Assembly (NCBI GenBank): GCA_027494035.1
Contig: JAOSJQ010000001.1
Location: 620,001 to 684,000, forward strand
Source: UTCFX2 sp002050125
GTDB lineage: Bacteria; Chloroflexota; Anaerolineae; Anaerolineales; UBA4823
DNA length: 64,000 nucleotides
Direction of reading: 5' to 3'
In this document: one piece after another, positions 46,552-55,598 of the stretch
Layout of the letters: each line of letters begins with the position of its first letter
Position numbering within the stretch: the stretch's first letter is position 1
Made by a program: the position numbers and the translations under genes
The notes under the pieces: model-generated
The model's input: the letters and a program-made list of their open reading frames with translations, nothing else
What the model was told of the DNA's origin: nothing
Databases searched by the model: none

Positions 46552-46592
46552 CGGGGTTTCAGGGAAAGGCGCTTGCCCGACCTGAAACCCCG
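46552..46592 (+). terminator. Hairpin after rpoC, probable terminator
   Basis: A perfect 12-base stem pairs CGGGGTTTCAGG (46552-46563) with CCTGAAACCCCG (46581-46592) around a 17-base loop. It begins 76 bases past the rpoC stop. Only a weak T-rich tail follows (TTGAATTTAAT), so it may also protect the mRNA end or allow read-through. Confidence 0.65.
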
Positions 46593-46645
46593 TTGAATTT
46601 AATGACCCGGGAACCATTCCAGATCCGCAATCGTCCTGGTTAAAT

Positions 46646-47940
46646 ATGGCAAATGCACCCGTCCAGCCCCGCCCTCCAAGCAGCGGACAACCTCCGCTCA
46701 AGATCGGGGCTGAAAAACCCCAAAAAGCCAACCGGCGCCTGGTCTGGCAATTCCTCGCCTGGGCGGTTGCCTTTGGCGCGCTGGTGTCCCTCGCCCTCGC
46801 GGCGGGGGTATTTCTCGGCTTTCGATCCGCCAGCCACAGCCAACAGGCAGCCACGACCCTCAATGTAAAATCTTCAATCGAAGAGCAGTACGCGCTGGCA
46901 GTCCAGAATCTAGCAGAGGGTCAATACGAGGTTGCCCACCAGCGGTTGGAATACGTGATCGCCCACGACCCATCCTTTCCGGGCGCAACAGACCGCCTGG
47001 CGGAAGTCATGACGATCCTCTACAGCACCGCCACTCCGACCGCCCTGCCCCCGACCGCGCTGCCAACCGCAACGCGCGATCTGCGTCCGGTCGAAGAAAT
47101 GTTTGCGCACGCCCAGGCGCTTTTCGCCGAGCAAAGCTGGACCGAAGCGCTCGACACGCTCACCACCTTGCGCAAAGAAGATCTGGCGTACAACACCGCC
47201 CGGGTGGACGGAATGATGTTCATTGCGTTGCGGATGCGCGGCTTCAACAAAATCTGGCAGTCTGGCGATCTGAACGGCGGTATTTACGATCTGGCGCTTG
47301 CCAGCCGCTTCGGTCCGCTGGACGCCCAGGCGGTTTCTGCCCGGGACCTGGCGCGCCTGTACCTGGTTGGGTCGAGCTTTTGGGAGGTGGATCCAGCCCA
47401 GGCGGTGCAGTACTTCAGCCAGGTTGCTGCGGCTGCCCCAGGGCTGCGTGACGCCTCGGGGATCACTGCCAGTGCGCGCTATCGCGAGGCGTTGATCCAA
47501 TATGGCGACCGGCTGGCAGCCAGCCGGGACTGGTGCAACGCGCTTCAACAATACGAACTTGCCTATTCTCTGGGACCAGACGAAGCATTAAAGCCAAGGG
47601 TCTTAATGCCGCCGAAGCCTGCCACCCGTCGACTGCCACCCCCGCCCCAACCAGCGAGGTCCCCACGGAACCGCCTCCCAGCGAAACGCTGCCGCCAGCG
47701 GTCACGCCAAGCCCTACCAGCGTCATCCCGCCGACAAACACCGCTCCCCCTCCGCCGGCGACGAATACCCCGGCGCCACCGGCGACGAATACCCCGCCGC
47801 CGCCGGTCAACACGCCCGAACCACCCACCAACACCCCCGAACCGCCGCTGACGGACACTGCCCCGCCGCCCGCGCCCACCGACACGCAACCGGCTCCGAG
47901 CATATCCACCATAGCGCCTCAGGAAAGCCCGGTCTCCTGA
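46646..47940 (+). CDS. Membrane-anchored TPR-like protein with Pro/Thr-rich tail (frameshifted)
   Basis: About 430 residues after correction. A basic cytoplasmic start, one helix (about 33-57), then repeat helices of TPR type (EEQYALAVQNLAEGQYEVAHQRLEYVIAHDP; CNALQQYELAYSLGPDEAL). The tail is low-complexity proline/threonine with repeated NTPxPP units. One A is missing in the run at about 47589: the first frame would end at 47851 in arginine-rich nonsense, while the shifted frame continues AKGLNAAEACHPSTAT to TGA 47938-47940. That stop overlaps the LCP gene by one base (TGATG). Probably an envelope protein working with LCP. Confidence 0.72.
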
Positions 47941-49373
47941 TGAACAAACCGGCGCGCAATTCCAAAGCTCCCAATTTGTTGGTAAGCCTGCTGGCTGGGC
48001 TGCTGATCGTTGTTATCGCCTGCGCCGCAGCTATCGGAGGTTATGCGGTCACCCGTGGATTGGTCGCCAATTTGTCCGATACGGGGCGGTTTGGGCTGCA
48101 AATCAGCCAGGGGACCTACACGCCGCGGCTAAACGCCGAAGGGACCCCATTGCCTCCCCTGCCCGGTGAGATTCCGGGGAACGACCCATCCCTGGCTCTC
48201 GCCAACCTGAAACCCTGGGATGGTGCCGGACGCGTGACCATGCTGCTGCTCGGGCTGGATTATCGCGATTGGGAGGCTCAGACCGAGGCCGCGCGCAGCG
48301 ATACGATGATCCTGCTCACCCTCGATCCGCAGACCCGCACCGCCGGCATCCTTTCGATCCCGCGCGATCTGTGGGTTGCCATCCCCGGTTTCAAGCACGG
48401 CAAGATCAACACCGCCTATTATCTGGGAGACGCCTACAAACTGCCGGGCGGCGGACCAGCGCTGGCGGTGAAAACCGTCGAATCTTTTCTGGGCATCCCG
48501 ATCAATTACTACGCCCAAGTGGATTTTGGCGCCTTCGTGCGCTTTATCGATGAGATCGGCGGCGTAAAGATCGATGTACCGTATGAGATTACGATCGACC
48601 TGCTCGGCAAAGGCTCTCAAACCAAGAAAAAGCTCAAGCCTGGCGTGCAGACGCTGCCCGGCGAGTGGGCGCTGGCTTACGCGCGCAACCGTTACACTGA
48701 AGGCGGGGATTTCGACCGCGCCCGCCGCCAGCAGCAGGTCATCATGGCAATTCGGGACAAAATCGTGAGCGTGAAAATGCTCCCACGCCTGATCGAAAAA
48801 GCCCCAACGCTGTACAGCGAGCTGGCGTCCGGCATCCGCACCAACCTGTCGCTCGACGACGCCATCAAGCTTTCCCTGCTCGCCAAGGACGTGCCGGAGG
48901 AAAACATCAAACGCGGGGTGATCGACAAGGGCGACGTGTTCTTTGGCACTTCCCCGGACGGGCTCTCGATTCTGATCCCCATCCCGGACGACATTTTTAC
49001 CTTGCGCGATCAGATCTTCGCCACCGCCGGCAGCCTGGGACCGCAAACCCCTGGGAACACCCAGGAGCGCATGAAATCCGAAGCCGCCCGGATCAGCATC
49101 TACAACGGCAGCGGCGACGCCTCGCTGGCGGATCGCACTGCGGAGTATCTGCGCGCCCAGGGGGCAAACGTCGTGCAGGTCGGCGGGGCTGCCCAGTCCT
49201 ATTCGGCGACAACGATCATCGATCACACCGGCAACCCTTATGCGCTGCAATATCTCAAGGACTTGCTGGGCATCGCTTCAGGAAAAATCCTGATAGAATT
49301 CGATCCAGGCGCCGCAGCAGATATCGAGCTCTTTCTCGGCAGCGATTGGGCTGCTAAAAACAGCCTGCCCTGA
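47940..49373 (+). CDS. LytR-CpsA-Psr (LCP) family protein with LytR_C domain
   Basis: Protein of 477 residues. One N-terminal signal-anchor helix (about 9-33), then the LCP domain: TMLLLGLDYRD, RSDTMILLTLDPQT, GILSIPRDLWVAIPGF, KINTAYYLGD, GALGGV-like FIDEIGGVKIDVPY and ALAYARNRYTEGGDFDRARRQQQ. A LytR_C domain follows (about 380-470, RISIYNGSGDASLADRTAEYL). LCP enzymes move glycan from a lipid carrier onto cell-wall peptidoglycan or proteins, outside the membrane. Fits the glycan-making genes at 22-37 kb. Confidence 0.92.
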   Translation: MNKPARNSKAPNLLVSLLAGLLIVVIACAAAIGGYAVTRGLVANLSDTGRFGLQISQGTYTPRLNAEGTPLPPLPGEIPGNDPSLALANLKPWDGAGRVTMLLLGLDYRDWEAQTEAARSDTMILLTLDPQTRTAGILSIPRDLWVAIPGFKHGKINTAYYLGDAYKLPGGGPALAVKTVESFLGIPINYYAQVDFGAFVRFIDEIGGVKIDVPYEITIDLLGKGSQTKKKLKPGVQTLPGEWALAYARNRYTEGGDFDRARRQQQVIMAIRDKIVSVKMLPRLIEKAPTLYSELASGIRTNLSLDDAIKLSLLAKDVPEENIKRGVIDKGDVFFGTSPDGLSILIPIPDDIFTLRDQIFATAGSLGPQTPGNTQERMKSEAARISIYNGSGDASLADRTAEYLRAQGANVVQVGGAAQSYSATTIIDHTGNPYALQYLKDLLGIASGKILIEFDPGAAADIELFLGSDWAAKNSLP

Positions 49374-49404
49374 ACATCAGGTTGGTTTCAACCCGAGGTG
49401 ATCT

Positions 49405-50073
49405 ATGTGTGGACGATTCACTTTAACCGCCGATCCCGACGAGTTGCGGCTGGCTTTTCCCTGGCTAAACATCCCCGACGCGCCCCAGCCGCGCTACAAC
49501 ATCGCGCCCACCCAACCGGTCGCGGTCATACCCAACGACGGTCAACAGCGTCTGGATTACTACATCTGGGGGTTGATCCCCTTCTGGGCTAAGGACCCTT
49601 CAATCGGCAGCCGCATGATCAACGCCCGCAGCGAGACGCTGGCGGAGAAACCGGCTTTTCGCGCCGCATTTCGCCGCCGGCGCTGTCTGATCCCCGCCAG
49701 TGGTTTCTATGAATGGCGTGCCGAGCCTGGAAGCAAGATCAAAACCCCCATGTACGTGCGCCTGAAATCCGGCAAGCCCTTCGCCTTCGCCGGTCTGTGG
49801 GAGCGCTGGGACTCTCCCGATGGTTCGGCGGTGTTCTCATGCACAATCATCACGACCGAGCCGAACGATCTGCTGCGCAACATTCACAACCGCATGCCGG
49901 CCATCCTGGACCCGCAGGCTTATTCGACCTGGCTGGACCCTGAAGAACTCCCAGCCGCGAAGCTGACTGGTTTGCTCAAACCCTATCCAGCGGACGAGAT
50001 GCAGGCTTACGAGGTCTCCCGGCTGGTCAACAAACCCGAGAACGATCTCGCCGCGCTGATCGCTCCGGTTTGA
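49405..50073 (+). CDS. SOS response-associated peptidase (SRAP, YedK/HMCES family)
   Basis: Protein of 222 residues starting MCGRFTL, where Cys2 becomes the N-terminal catalytic residue that crosslinks to abasic sites in single-stranded DNA. Further conserved parts are PRYNIAPTQPVAVI, WGLIPFWAKDPSIG, MINARSETLAEKPAFR, RCLIPASGFYEWR and the catalytic His in NIHNRMPAIL. It protects abasic DNA during replication. Single gene with a GAGGTGAT ribosome site. Confidence 0.95.
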   Translation: MCGRFTLTADPDELRLAFPWLNIPDAPQPRYNIAPTQPVAVIPNDGQQRLDYYIWGLIPFWAKDPSIGSRMINARSETLAEKPAFRAAFRRRRCLIPASGFYEWRAEPGSKIKTPMYVRLKSGKPFAFAGLWERWDSPDGSAVFSCTIITTEPNDLLRNIHNRMPAILDPQAYSTWLDPEELPAAKLTGLLKPYPADEMQAYEVSRLVNKPENDLAALIAPV

Positions 50074-50128
50074 AACAACACTGAAATCCGTTTGAATAAC
50101 ATCCTTTAGAACCCGAGGGGAGGGCGCC

Positions 50129-51004
50129 ATGCCGCTTGTCCACGAACGAACCTTTCGCGTGCGCAGCTACGAATGCGACGCCATCGGTCATCTGAATAGC
50201 GTCAATTACCTGCGGCTGATGCAGGAGACCGCCTTCGACGCCTCCGCCGCAGCCGGTTACGGTCAAAAGCGCTATGGCGAGATGAATCGCGTCTGGCTGA
50301 TTCGCGAGAGCGAGATCGAATACCACCTGCCCATTTTCTACGATCAGCCGGTTCGGGTGCGAACCTGGATCGCTGATTTCCGGCGCGTCAGTTCGCGCCG
50401 GGTGTACGAGTTCCGCCTGGAGGGCAGCGAAACGCTCTGTGCGCGCGGTTTCAGCGATTGGGTGTTCCTCGACGCAGCCACCCTCCTGCCGGCTTCTATC
50501 CCCGAACAGCTTATAAAAGATTTCTACCCCGAGGGCGTTCCCGCTGCGTTCCCCAAACGCGCGCCGTTTCCGGAACCGCCCCCTCCCCCGCCAGGCGTCT
50601 TCACAACCCGCCGGCGGGTTGAATGGCAGGACATCGACCCGATGGAGCACGTCAACAACGCGATCTACATGGCGTATGCCAACGAAGCCGGGTTCGAAGC
50701 GATCGCAGAATTTGGCTGGCACTGGCAGCGGATGCGTTCGGCTGGCGTTGCCATCCTGCTGCACGCGTGCCGCATTCAATATCTTCAGCCCGCCGTATTC
50801 GATGACGAGCTTGAGATCGCCACGTGGGTTTCGGGGGTGAAACGCTCAACCGCCGTGCGCCATTACACGATCCGCAGAGCGAACGACCAGACCCTATTCT
50901 GCCGGGCAAACACGCTGGGGGTGTGGGTAGATCTGACCAGCGGACAGCCAACGCGCTTTCCGGATCAATTCTTGCAGGACTTCGCGCCAAATATCGTGAC
51001 TTAG
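50129..51004 (+). CDS. Tandem hot-dog thioesterase (acyl-ACP/acyl-CoA type)
   Basis: Protein of 291 residues with two hot-dog domains. The first (1-130) has RVRSYECDAIGHLNSVNYLRLMQETAF; the second (about 160-285) has VEWQDIDPMEHVNNAIYMAYANEAGF. Both keep the Asp/His/Asn catalytic patch (D..GHLN, D..EHVNN). Each resembles 4-hydroxybenzoyl-CoA thioesterase, and the fused layout is that of FatA-like acyl-ACP thioesterases. It would release fatty acids or other acyl groups. Proline-rich linker at about 150. GAGGGGAGGG ribosome site. Confidence 0.82.
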   Translation: MPLVHERTFRVRSYECDAIGHLNSVNYLRLMQETAFDASAAAGYGQKRYGEMNRVWLIRESEIEYHLPIFYDQPVRVRTWIADFRRVSSRRVYEFRLEGSETLCARGFSDWVFLDAATLLPASIPEQLIKDFYPEGVPAAFPKRAPFPEPPPPPPGVFTTRRRVEWQDIDPMEHVNNAIYMAYANEAGFEAIAEFGWHWQRMRSAGVAILLHACRIQYLQPAVFDDELEIATWVSGVKRSTAVRHYTIRRANDQTLFCRANTLGVWVDLTSGQPTRFPDQFLQDFAPNIVT

Positions 51005-51037
51005 AACTCCAGCAAGAGAACTGCGACTAACGAAACC

Positions 51038-52492
51038 TCAGGTAGTGGGGATCACCCCGCCGCGGGTGACGTTCAACACGTCCACATGCGCGTTTGGCAG
51101 ACCCGAATGCTCCTGCGCTTTGCGGCACAAACCCAGCGCGATCCGCCCGAGCTGCGTTTCATCCAGCGTCCCGTCCGATTCGAGCATCACCCGCAGCAAC
51201 GGCTCGGTTCCGGAGTAGCGCAGGTTAGCGCGGATCAACCCCGGGTTCCCCAGCGTTGAAGCTTCCATTTCATCCAGTTCCTGGCGCGCATAGCGCGATC
51301 CGTTGCCAACCCGCGCCGAGGCGATGATCTGCGGGGTTTTTCCGACTTCCAGCGCAAAACTGGCGAGCGAATCCCGCCCGGATTCGAAGAAGGCGCGCAG
51401 CACAAAAAGCGCCGTGCGTATCCCATCGCCGGTGGGGTGGCTCTCATCCACAATCAAAACGTGACCCGCCTGTTCACCCCCCAAACCGATCTGCCCTTCC
51501 AAAGCGGCGGTCTCGCGGATCTCGAAAATCTTATCGGTCACATACTTGTCCCCCACCGGCGTCTCGAACATCTGGATGCCCGACGCTTCCAGCTGGTTCT
51601 TGAGCCCGCTGTTGCGCATCACGGTGGTGACTACCGAACGACCCAGCAGCAAACCCCGTTCATCGAAATAGCGCGACAGCATCCCCAGCATGTGATCGCC
51701 GTCGACCAGGCTGCCGCGCTCATCGACCAGCACCACCCGGTCGGCGTCGCCGTCAAACGCCAGCCCAAACCGCGCCTGGTGGTGCGCGATCAGCAGGTTC
51801 ATCTCCTCCAGCGAGCGCCGCACCAGCTCTGAACCCGCCTTCAAGTTGATGTTCTGCCCGTTGGGCGAAGCGTGGATCGCGACCACCTCCGCCCCCAGCC
51901 GGCTGAAGACCTCCGGCGCAATCCGGAAGGCTGCGCCGTTGGCGCAGTCCATCACCAACCGCACGCCAGCCAGGTTCAGATTGGGGTGTTCGCTCAGCAG
52001 GTCGCGGATATACAACTCCTGAAACACCTCGCCGTTTTGAACCCGCCCGATCGCGCCCTGAACTGTCAGGCGATCGGATGCGTCTCCCATTTGCTCGATC
52101 AATTCTTCGACCCGGTTTTCCAGCGCTTCCGGCAGTTTGCGCCCGGTGTGGTGAAAGAACTTGATCCCATTCTGGTCAGCCGGGTTGTGCGAGGCTGAGA
52201 TCACCGCCCCGGCATCCGCGTTCAAATAGCGCACCAGCCAGGCGACGCCCGGGGTCGGCACAACGCCCAGGTCGATCACATGCACGCCGCTCGCCATCAG
52301 CCCCGCCTCGAGCGCCTCCTGAAGCATCACACCCGACTGGCGCGTGTCGCGCCCGATCACCACCGTGGCTTCAGGGCGTTCGCCGCGGATTACCTGACCC
52401 GCCGCCCGGCCCAGGCGCAGCGCAAATTCAGGCGTCATGGGCCATTCGCCCACCGCGCCGCGGATACCGTCCGTTCCGAACCATTTTGGCAT
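51038..52492 (-). CDS. glmM: Phosphoglucosamine mutase
   Basis: Protein of 484 residues beginning MPKWFGTDGIRGAVGEWPMT, the glmM-type start. The phosphoserine is Ser101 in AVISASHNPADQNGIKFF, the metal site is DGDADRVVLVDERG, the sugar loop GEQAGHVL and the phosphate loop RYSGTEPLLRVMLE. It converts glucosamine-6-phosphate to glucosamine-1-phosphate for UDP-GlcNAc. GEQSGH of typical GlmM is GEQAGH here, a small difference. GGGAGGGTGA ribosome site. Convergent with the thioesterase gene. Confidence 0.88.
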   Translation of the reverse strand: MPKWFGTDGIRGAVGEWPMTPEFALRLGRAAGQVIRGERPEATVVIGRDTRQSGVMLQEALEAGLMASGVHVIDLGVVPTPGVAWLVRYLNADAGAVISASHNPADQNGIKFFHHTGRKLPEALENRVEELIEQMGDASDRLTVQGAIGRVQNGEVFQELYIRDLLSEHPNLNLAGVRLVMDCANGAAFRIAPEVFSRLGAEVVAIHASPNGQNINLKAGSELVRRSLEEMNLLIAHHQARFGLAFDGDADRVVLVDERGSLVDGDHMLGMLSRYFDERGLLLGRSVVTTVMRNSGLKNQLEASGIQMFETPVGDKYVTDKIFEIRETAALEGQIGLGGEQAGHVLIVDESHPTGDGIRTALFVLRAFFESGRDSLASFALEVGKTPQIIASARVGNGSRYARQELDEMEASTLGNPGLIRANLRYSGTEPLLRVMLESDGTLDETQLGRIALGLCRKAQEHSGLPNAHVDVLNVTRGGVIPTT

Positions 52493-52579
52493 TCTTCACC
52501 CTCCCGGGGAAAAGTTGACGTAAATTCCGACTCTCAAACGTGAAAACCGGCAGTCCGTCCCTCGGGACAGACCGCCCGA

Positions 52580-52587
52580 ATTATAAT
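52580..52587. promoter_or_regulatory. Overlapping divergent -10 boxes between glmM and deoB
   Basis: The sequence ATTATAAT reads TATAAT in both directions (52582-52587 plus, 52580-52585 minus) in the 170-base gap between the divergent genes. The minus box suits glmM with a leader of about 80 bases. For deoB, TAGAAT at 52623-52628 with TTGAAA 15 bases before it is an alternative. Confidence 0.45.
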
Positions 52588-52662
52588 CCATCCCTCAGAC
52601 GATTGAAACCTGGCAAAATCGATTAGAATTAGTCAGTACCAAGCAATGGAAAGGAAACTGCA

Positions 52663-53847
52663 TTGAGCAAAATTCAACGGGTGATCGTGCTGGTTCTGGA
52701 CGGCGTTGGAGCGGGGGAAGCCCCAGACGCCGCCGCCTACGGCGACTTAGGCAGCAACTCGCTCAGCAACACGGACCGGGTCGTGGGCGGGCTTGACTTG
52801 CCCCACATGGGCAAGCTCGGTCTAGGCTACATCACACCCATGCAGGGGGTGCCTCCCGACCCTCATCCGGATGGCGCATACGGCAGGATGGCGCCGCGCT
52901 CGGCGGGAAAGGACACCATTTCCGGTCATTGGGAAATGATGGGCGTAATCCTCGCCAAACCTTTCCCGACCTATCCGCACGGCTTTCCACCCGAAGTGAT
53001 CGCCGAGTTCGAGGCGCGCATCGGGCGCGGGGTGCTGGGTAACTACCCCGCCTCGGGCACTGAGATTATCAAAGTGCTGGGCATGGAGCACCTCCGCACC
53101 GGCAAACCGATCGTGTACACCTCAGCCGACAGCGTATTTCAGATCGCCGCCAATGACGCGGTCATCCCGCTCGACCAGCTCTACTGGATGTGCCTGCAAG
53201 CCAGGGAGATGCTCACCGGCGCGCACGCCGTCGGGCGGGTGATCGCGCGACCGTTTGTCGGAGATTCACCGGACACTTTCAAGCGCACCGAGAACCGGCG
53301 GGATTATCCGCTCCAGCCGCCGGTGAAAACAATCTTGCAAAAGGCGGTCGAAGCCGGGTTGGAGGTCTGCGCAGTTGGCAAGATCGACGACATCATGGCG
53401 CACACCGGCATCACCCGCTCCAAACACACGCTCAACAATGCCGGCAGCCTGCAAGGCACCTTTGAGTTCCTCGAAGAGGATTTCAAGGGGGTGATCTTCA
53501 CCAACCTGATCGAGTTTGACATGATCTACGGGCACCGCAACGACCCGCACGGTTACGCCGCCGCCCTCAAGCGCGTGGACGACGCTGTCCCCCATATTCT
53601 GGAGCGTCTGCGACCGGGAGATCTCGCGATGTTCGTGGCGGACCATGGCGTGGACCCAACCACCCCCGGCACGGATCATACGCGGGAATGCTCGCCGCTG
53701 CTGGTTTTCGGTCCGCCGGTCCAGCCCGGCGTCGATTTGGGGCTGCGCAAAACTTTCAGCGACGTGGGCGCGACCATCGCCCAGGCTTTTAAGCTCGAAC
53801 CGCCCGAACTTGGCGCCAGCTTTTTAGATGAAGTGCTCAGAAGCTAG
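52663..53847 (+). CDS. deoB: Phosphopentomutase
   Basis: Protein of 394 residues, the normal length, starting at TTG 52663. Metal site DGVGAGEAPD, phosphothreonine region GKDTISGHWEMMG, cap-domain part YPASGTEIIKVLG, KIDDIMAHTGITRS, and the second metal site EFDMIYGHRNDPHGY and FVADHGVDPTTPGTDHTRE. It interconverts (deoxy)ribose-1- and -5-phosphate in nucleoside salvage. Stands between two other sugar-phosphate mutases. Confidence 0.96.
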   Translation: MSKIQRVIVLVLDGVGAGEAPDAAAYGDLGSNSLSNTDRVVGGLDLPHMGKLGLGYITPMQGVPPDPHPDGAYGRMAPRSAGKDTISGHWEMMGVILAKPFPTYPHGFPPEVIAEFEARIGRGVLGNYPASGTEIIKVLGMEHLRTGKPIVYTSADSVFQIAANDAVIPLDQLYWMCLQAREMLTGAHAVGRVIARPFVGDSPDTFKRTENRRDYPLQPPVKTILQKAVEAGLEVCAVGKIDDIMAHTGITRSKHTLNNAGSLQGTFEFLEEDFKGVIFTNLIEFDMIYGHRNDPHGYAAALKRVDDAVPHILERLRPGDLAMFVADHGVDPTTPGTDHTRECSPLLVFGPPVQPGVDLGLRKTFSDVGATIAQAFKLEPPELGASFLDEVLRS

Positions 53848-53889
53848 GGCGCTCCAGCGCTGGCGCATAAAGCGACCAACCAGCCTGGC

Positions 53890-55542
53890 TCACGCTCCAG
53901 AACTGCGAAAAGCCTTCGCGACGATCTGCCGGGCTTGATCCTGAATTTCCTTCAAGTGCGCTTCGCTGCGCAGGCTCTCGGCGTAGATCTTATACACGTC
54001 TTCGGTGCCGGAAGGGCGCGCGGCAAACCAGCCCTCGGCGGTGGTCACCTTCAACCCGCCGATTGGCGCGCCGTTGCCGGGCGCTTTGGTGAGTTTAGCC
54101 AGGATCGGATCGCCCGCCAAATCGCTCGCCTGGACCGCTTCAGGCGTCAAGTTGGTCAGCGCCGCTTTTTGGGCTGAGGTGGCGGGTTCCTCGATCCGCG
54201 CGTAATAGCTGCGCCCGAATTTGGCTTCCAGATCGCGGTAGCATTCACCCGGATCTTTTCCGGTCACCGCCAGGATCTCGGCTGCCAGCAAATTCGGAAT
54301 GATCCCGTCCTTATCGGTTGTCCAAACCGTACCGTCCTTGCGCAAAAACGAGGCGCCCGCGCTCTCCTCGCCTCCAAACCCAAACGACCCATCCAGCAGC
54401 CCGTCCACGAACCACTTGAACCCCACCGGCACCTCACAGACCTCGCGCCCCACCGAGGCAGCTACCCGGTCGATAATCGAGCTCGAAACCAGCGTTTTCC
54501 CCACCTGCGCTTTGGGACTCCAGCCCGGGCGATGGGTGAACAGATACCAGACCGCGGTTGCCAGATAGTAATTAGGGTTCATCAGCCCCAGGCTGCGGGT
54601 GACAATCCCGTGCCGGTCCACGTCGGGGTCGTTCCCGAAGGCGATCTGGAAGCGTTCTTTGAGCTTGATCAGGCGCGCCATTGCATACGGCGAGGAACAA
54701 TCCATCCGGATGCGCCCGTCCCAATCCACGGTCATGAAAGAGAAGGTCGGATCGACTCGCTTGTTGACGACCTCGATCTGCAATCCGTAACGCTCGGCGA
54801 TCGTGTCCCAGTAGTGCACCGCCGCCCCGCCCATTGGATCAACCCCGATCTGCAACCCGGCTTTCTGCACCGCCTGCAGGTCGATCACGCTTCCCAGCGC
54901 CGCGATATAGGGTTCCTTGAAGTCGTATGCTGTGACGTGATCGGAGCGCAGCGCCTGTTCGTAGGACATGCGGCGAACCGCAACCAGCCCCTCTTGCAGA
55001 ATCTGATTGGCGCGCTGCTGGATTACTTGGGTCGTTTTTGGATCCGCCGGACCGGCTTCGGGCGGGTTGTATTTGAATCCGCCATCGCCGGGTGGGTTGT
55101 GCGATGGGGTGATCACAATCCCATCCGCCAAGCCGCTCTTGCGCCCGCGGTTATACTCCAGGATGGCAAAGGAAACCACTGGAGTGGGGACGTAATCAAA
55201 ACCCTTCTGGTAGCGAACCTGCACACCGTTGGCTGCCAGCACCTCCACCGCAGTAATATGAGCGGGTTCGGAAAGCGCGTGGGTGTCCATCCCCAGGAAA
55301 AGCGGACCATCGAGACCCTCCCGCTGGCGGTGCTCACAAATCGCCTGGCAAATTGCCAGAATGTGGTCTTCGTTGAAGGACTTTTCCGACGCCTCGCCGC
55401 GGTGTCCCGAAGTGCCAAAAAGCACGAGTTGGTTTTTCTCAGCCGGGTCGGGGTGCAAAGCATAATAGTCCGCCACCAACCGCGAAACGTTGATTAAAAG
55501 CTCTGGCGGCGCCGGTTGACCGGCAAGTTCACTAACAGCCAT
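53890..55542 (-). CDS. pgm: Phosphoglucomutase (alpha-D-glucose phosphate-specific)
   Basis: Protein of 550 residues of the large Pgm type. FGTSGHRGEASEKSFNEDHI, phosphoserine Ser147 in VITPSHNPPGDGGFKYNPP, metal loop FGNDPDVDRHGIVTR, sugar loop GGEESAGASFLRKDG and phosphate loop RPSGTEDVYKIYAES. It interconverts glucose-1- and glucose-6-phosphate for glycogen, UDP-glucose and envelope sugar supply. Convergent with deoB, 42 bases apart. Confidence 0.95.
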   Translation of the reverse strand: MAVSELAGQPAPPELLINVSRLVADYYALHPDPAEKNQLVLFGTSGHRGEASEKSFNEDHILAICQAICEHRQREGLDGPLFLGMDTHALSEPAHITAVEVLAANGVQVRYQKGFDYVPTPVVSFAILEYNRGRKSGLADGIVITPSHNPPGDGGFKYNPPEAGPADPKTTQVIQQRANQILQEGLVAVRRMSYEQALRSDHVTAYDFKEPYIAALGSVIDLQAVQKAGLQIGVDPMGGAAVHYWDTIAERYGLQIEVVNKRVDPTFSFMTVDWDGRIRMDCSSPYAMARLIKLKERFQIAFGNDPDVDRHGIVTRSLGLMNPNYYLATAVWYLFTHRPGWSPKAQVGKTLVSSSIIDRVAASVGREVCEVPVGFKWFVDGLLDGSFGFGGEESAGASFLRKDGTVWTTDKDGIIPNLLAAEILAVTGKDPGECYRDLEAKFGRSYYARIEEPATSAQKAALTNLTPEAVQASDLAGDPILAKLTKAPGNGAPIGGLKVTTAEGWFAARPSGTEDVYKIYAESLRSEAHLKEIQDQARQIVAKAFRSSGA

Positions 55543-55598
55543 CGAAGTCCTCCTCTTTTCTTTCTATCTCACCCGATCAGTCTGGCTGAAAAACCCGT

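Noticed and set aside
47640..47935. Proline/threonine codon repeats as a CRISPR array or DNA satellite
   Set aside because: Units are short, irregular and in frame with a protein; there are no spacers of constant length.
48129..49250. 373-codon open frame on the minus strand
   Set aside because: Antisense to the LCP gene; no recognisable domain.
53848..53889. GC-rich inverted repeat between deoB and pgm as a terminator
   Set aside because: Short imperfect pairing and no T-run; too weak to list.
54532..55497. 321-codon open frame on the plus strand
   Set aside because: Antisense to pgm; a shadow with no family features.
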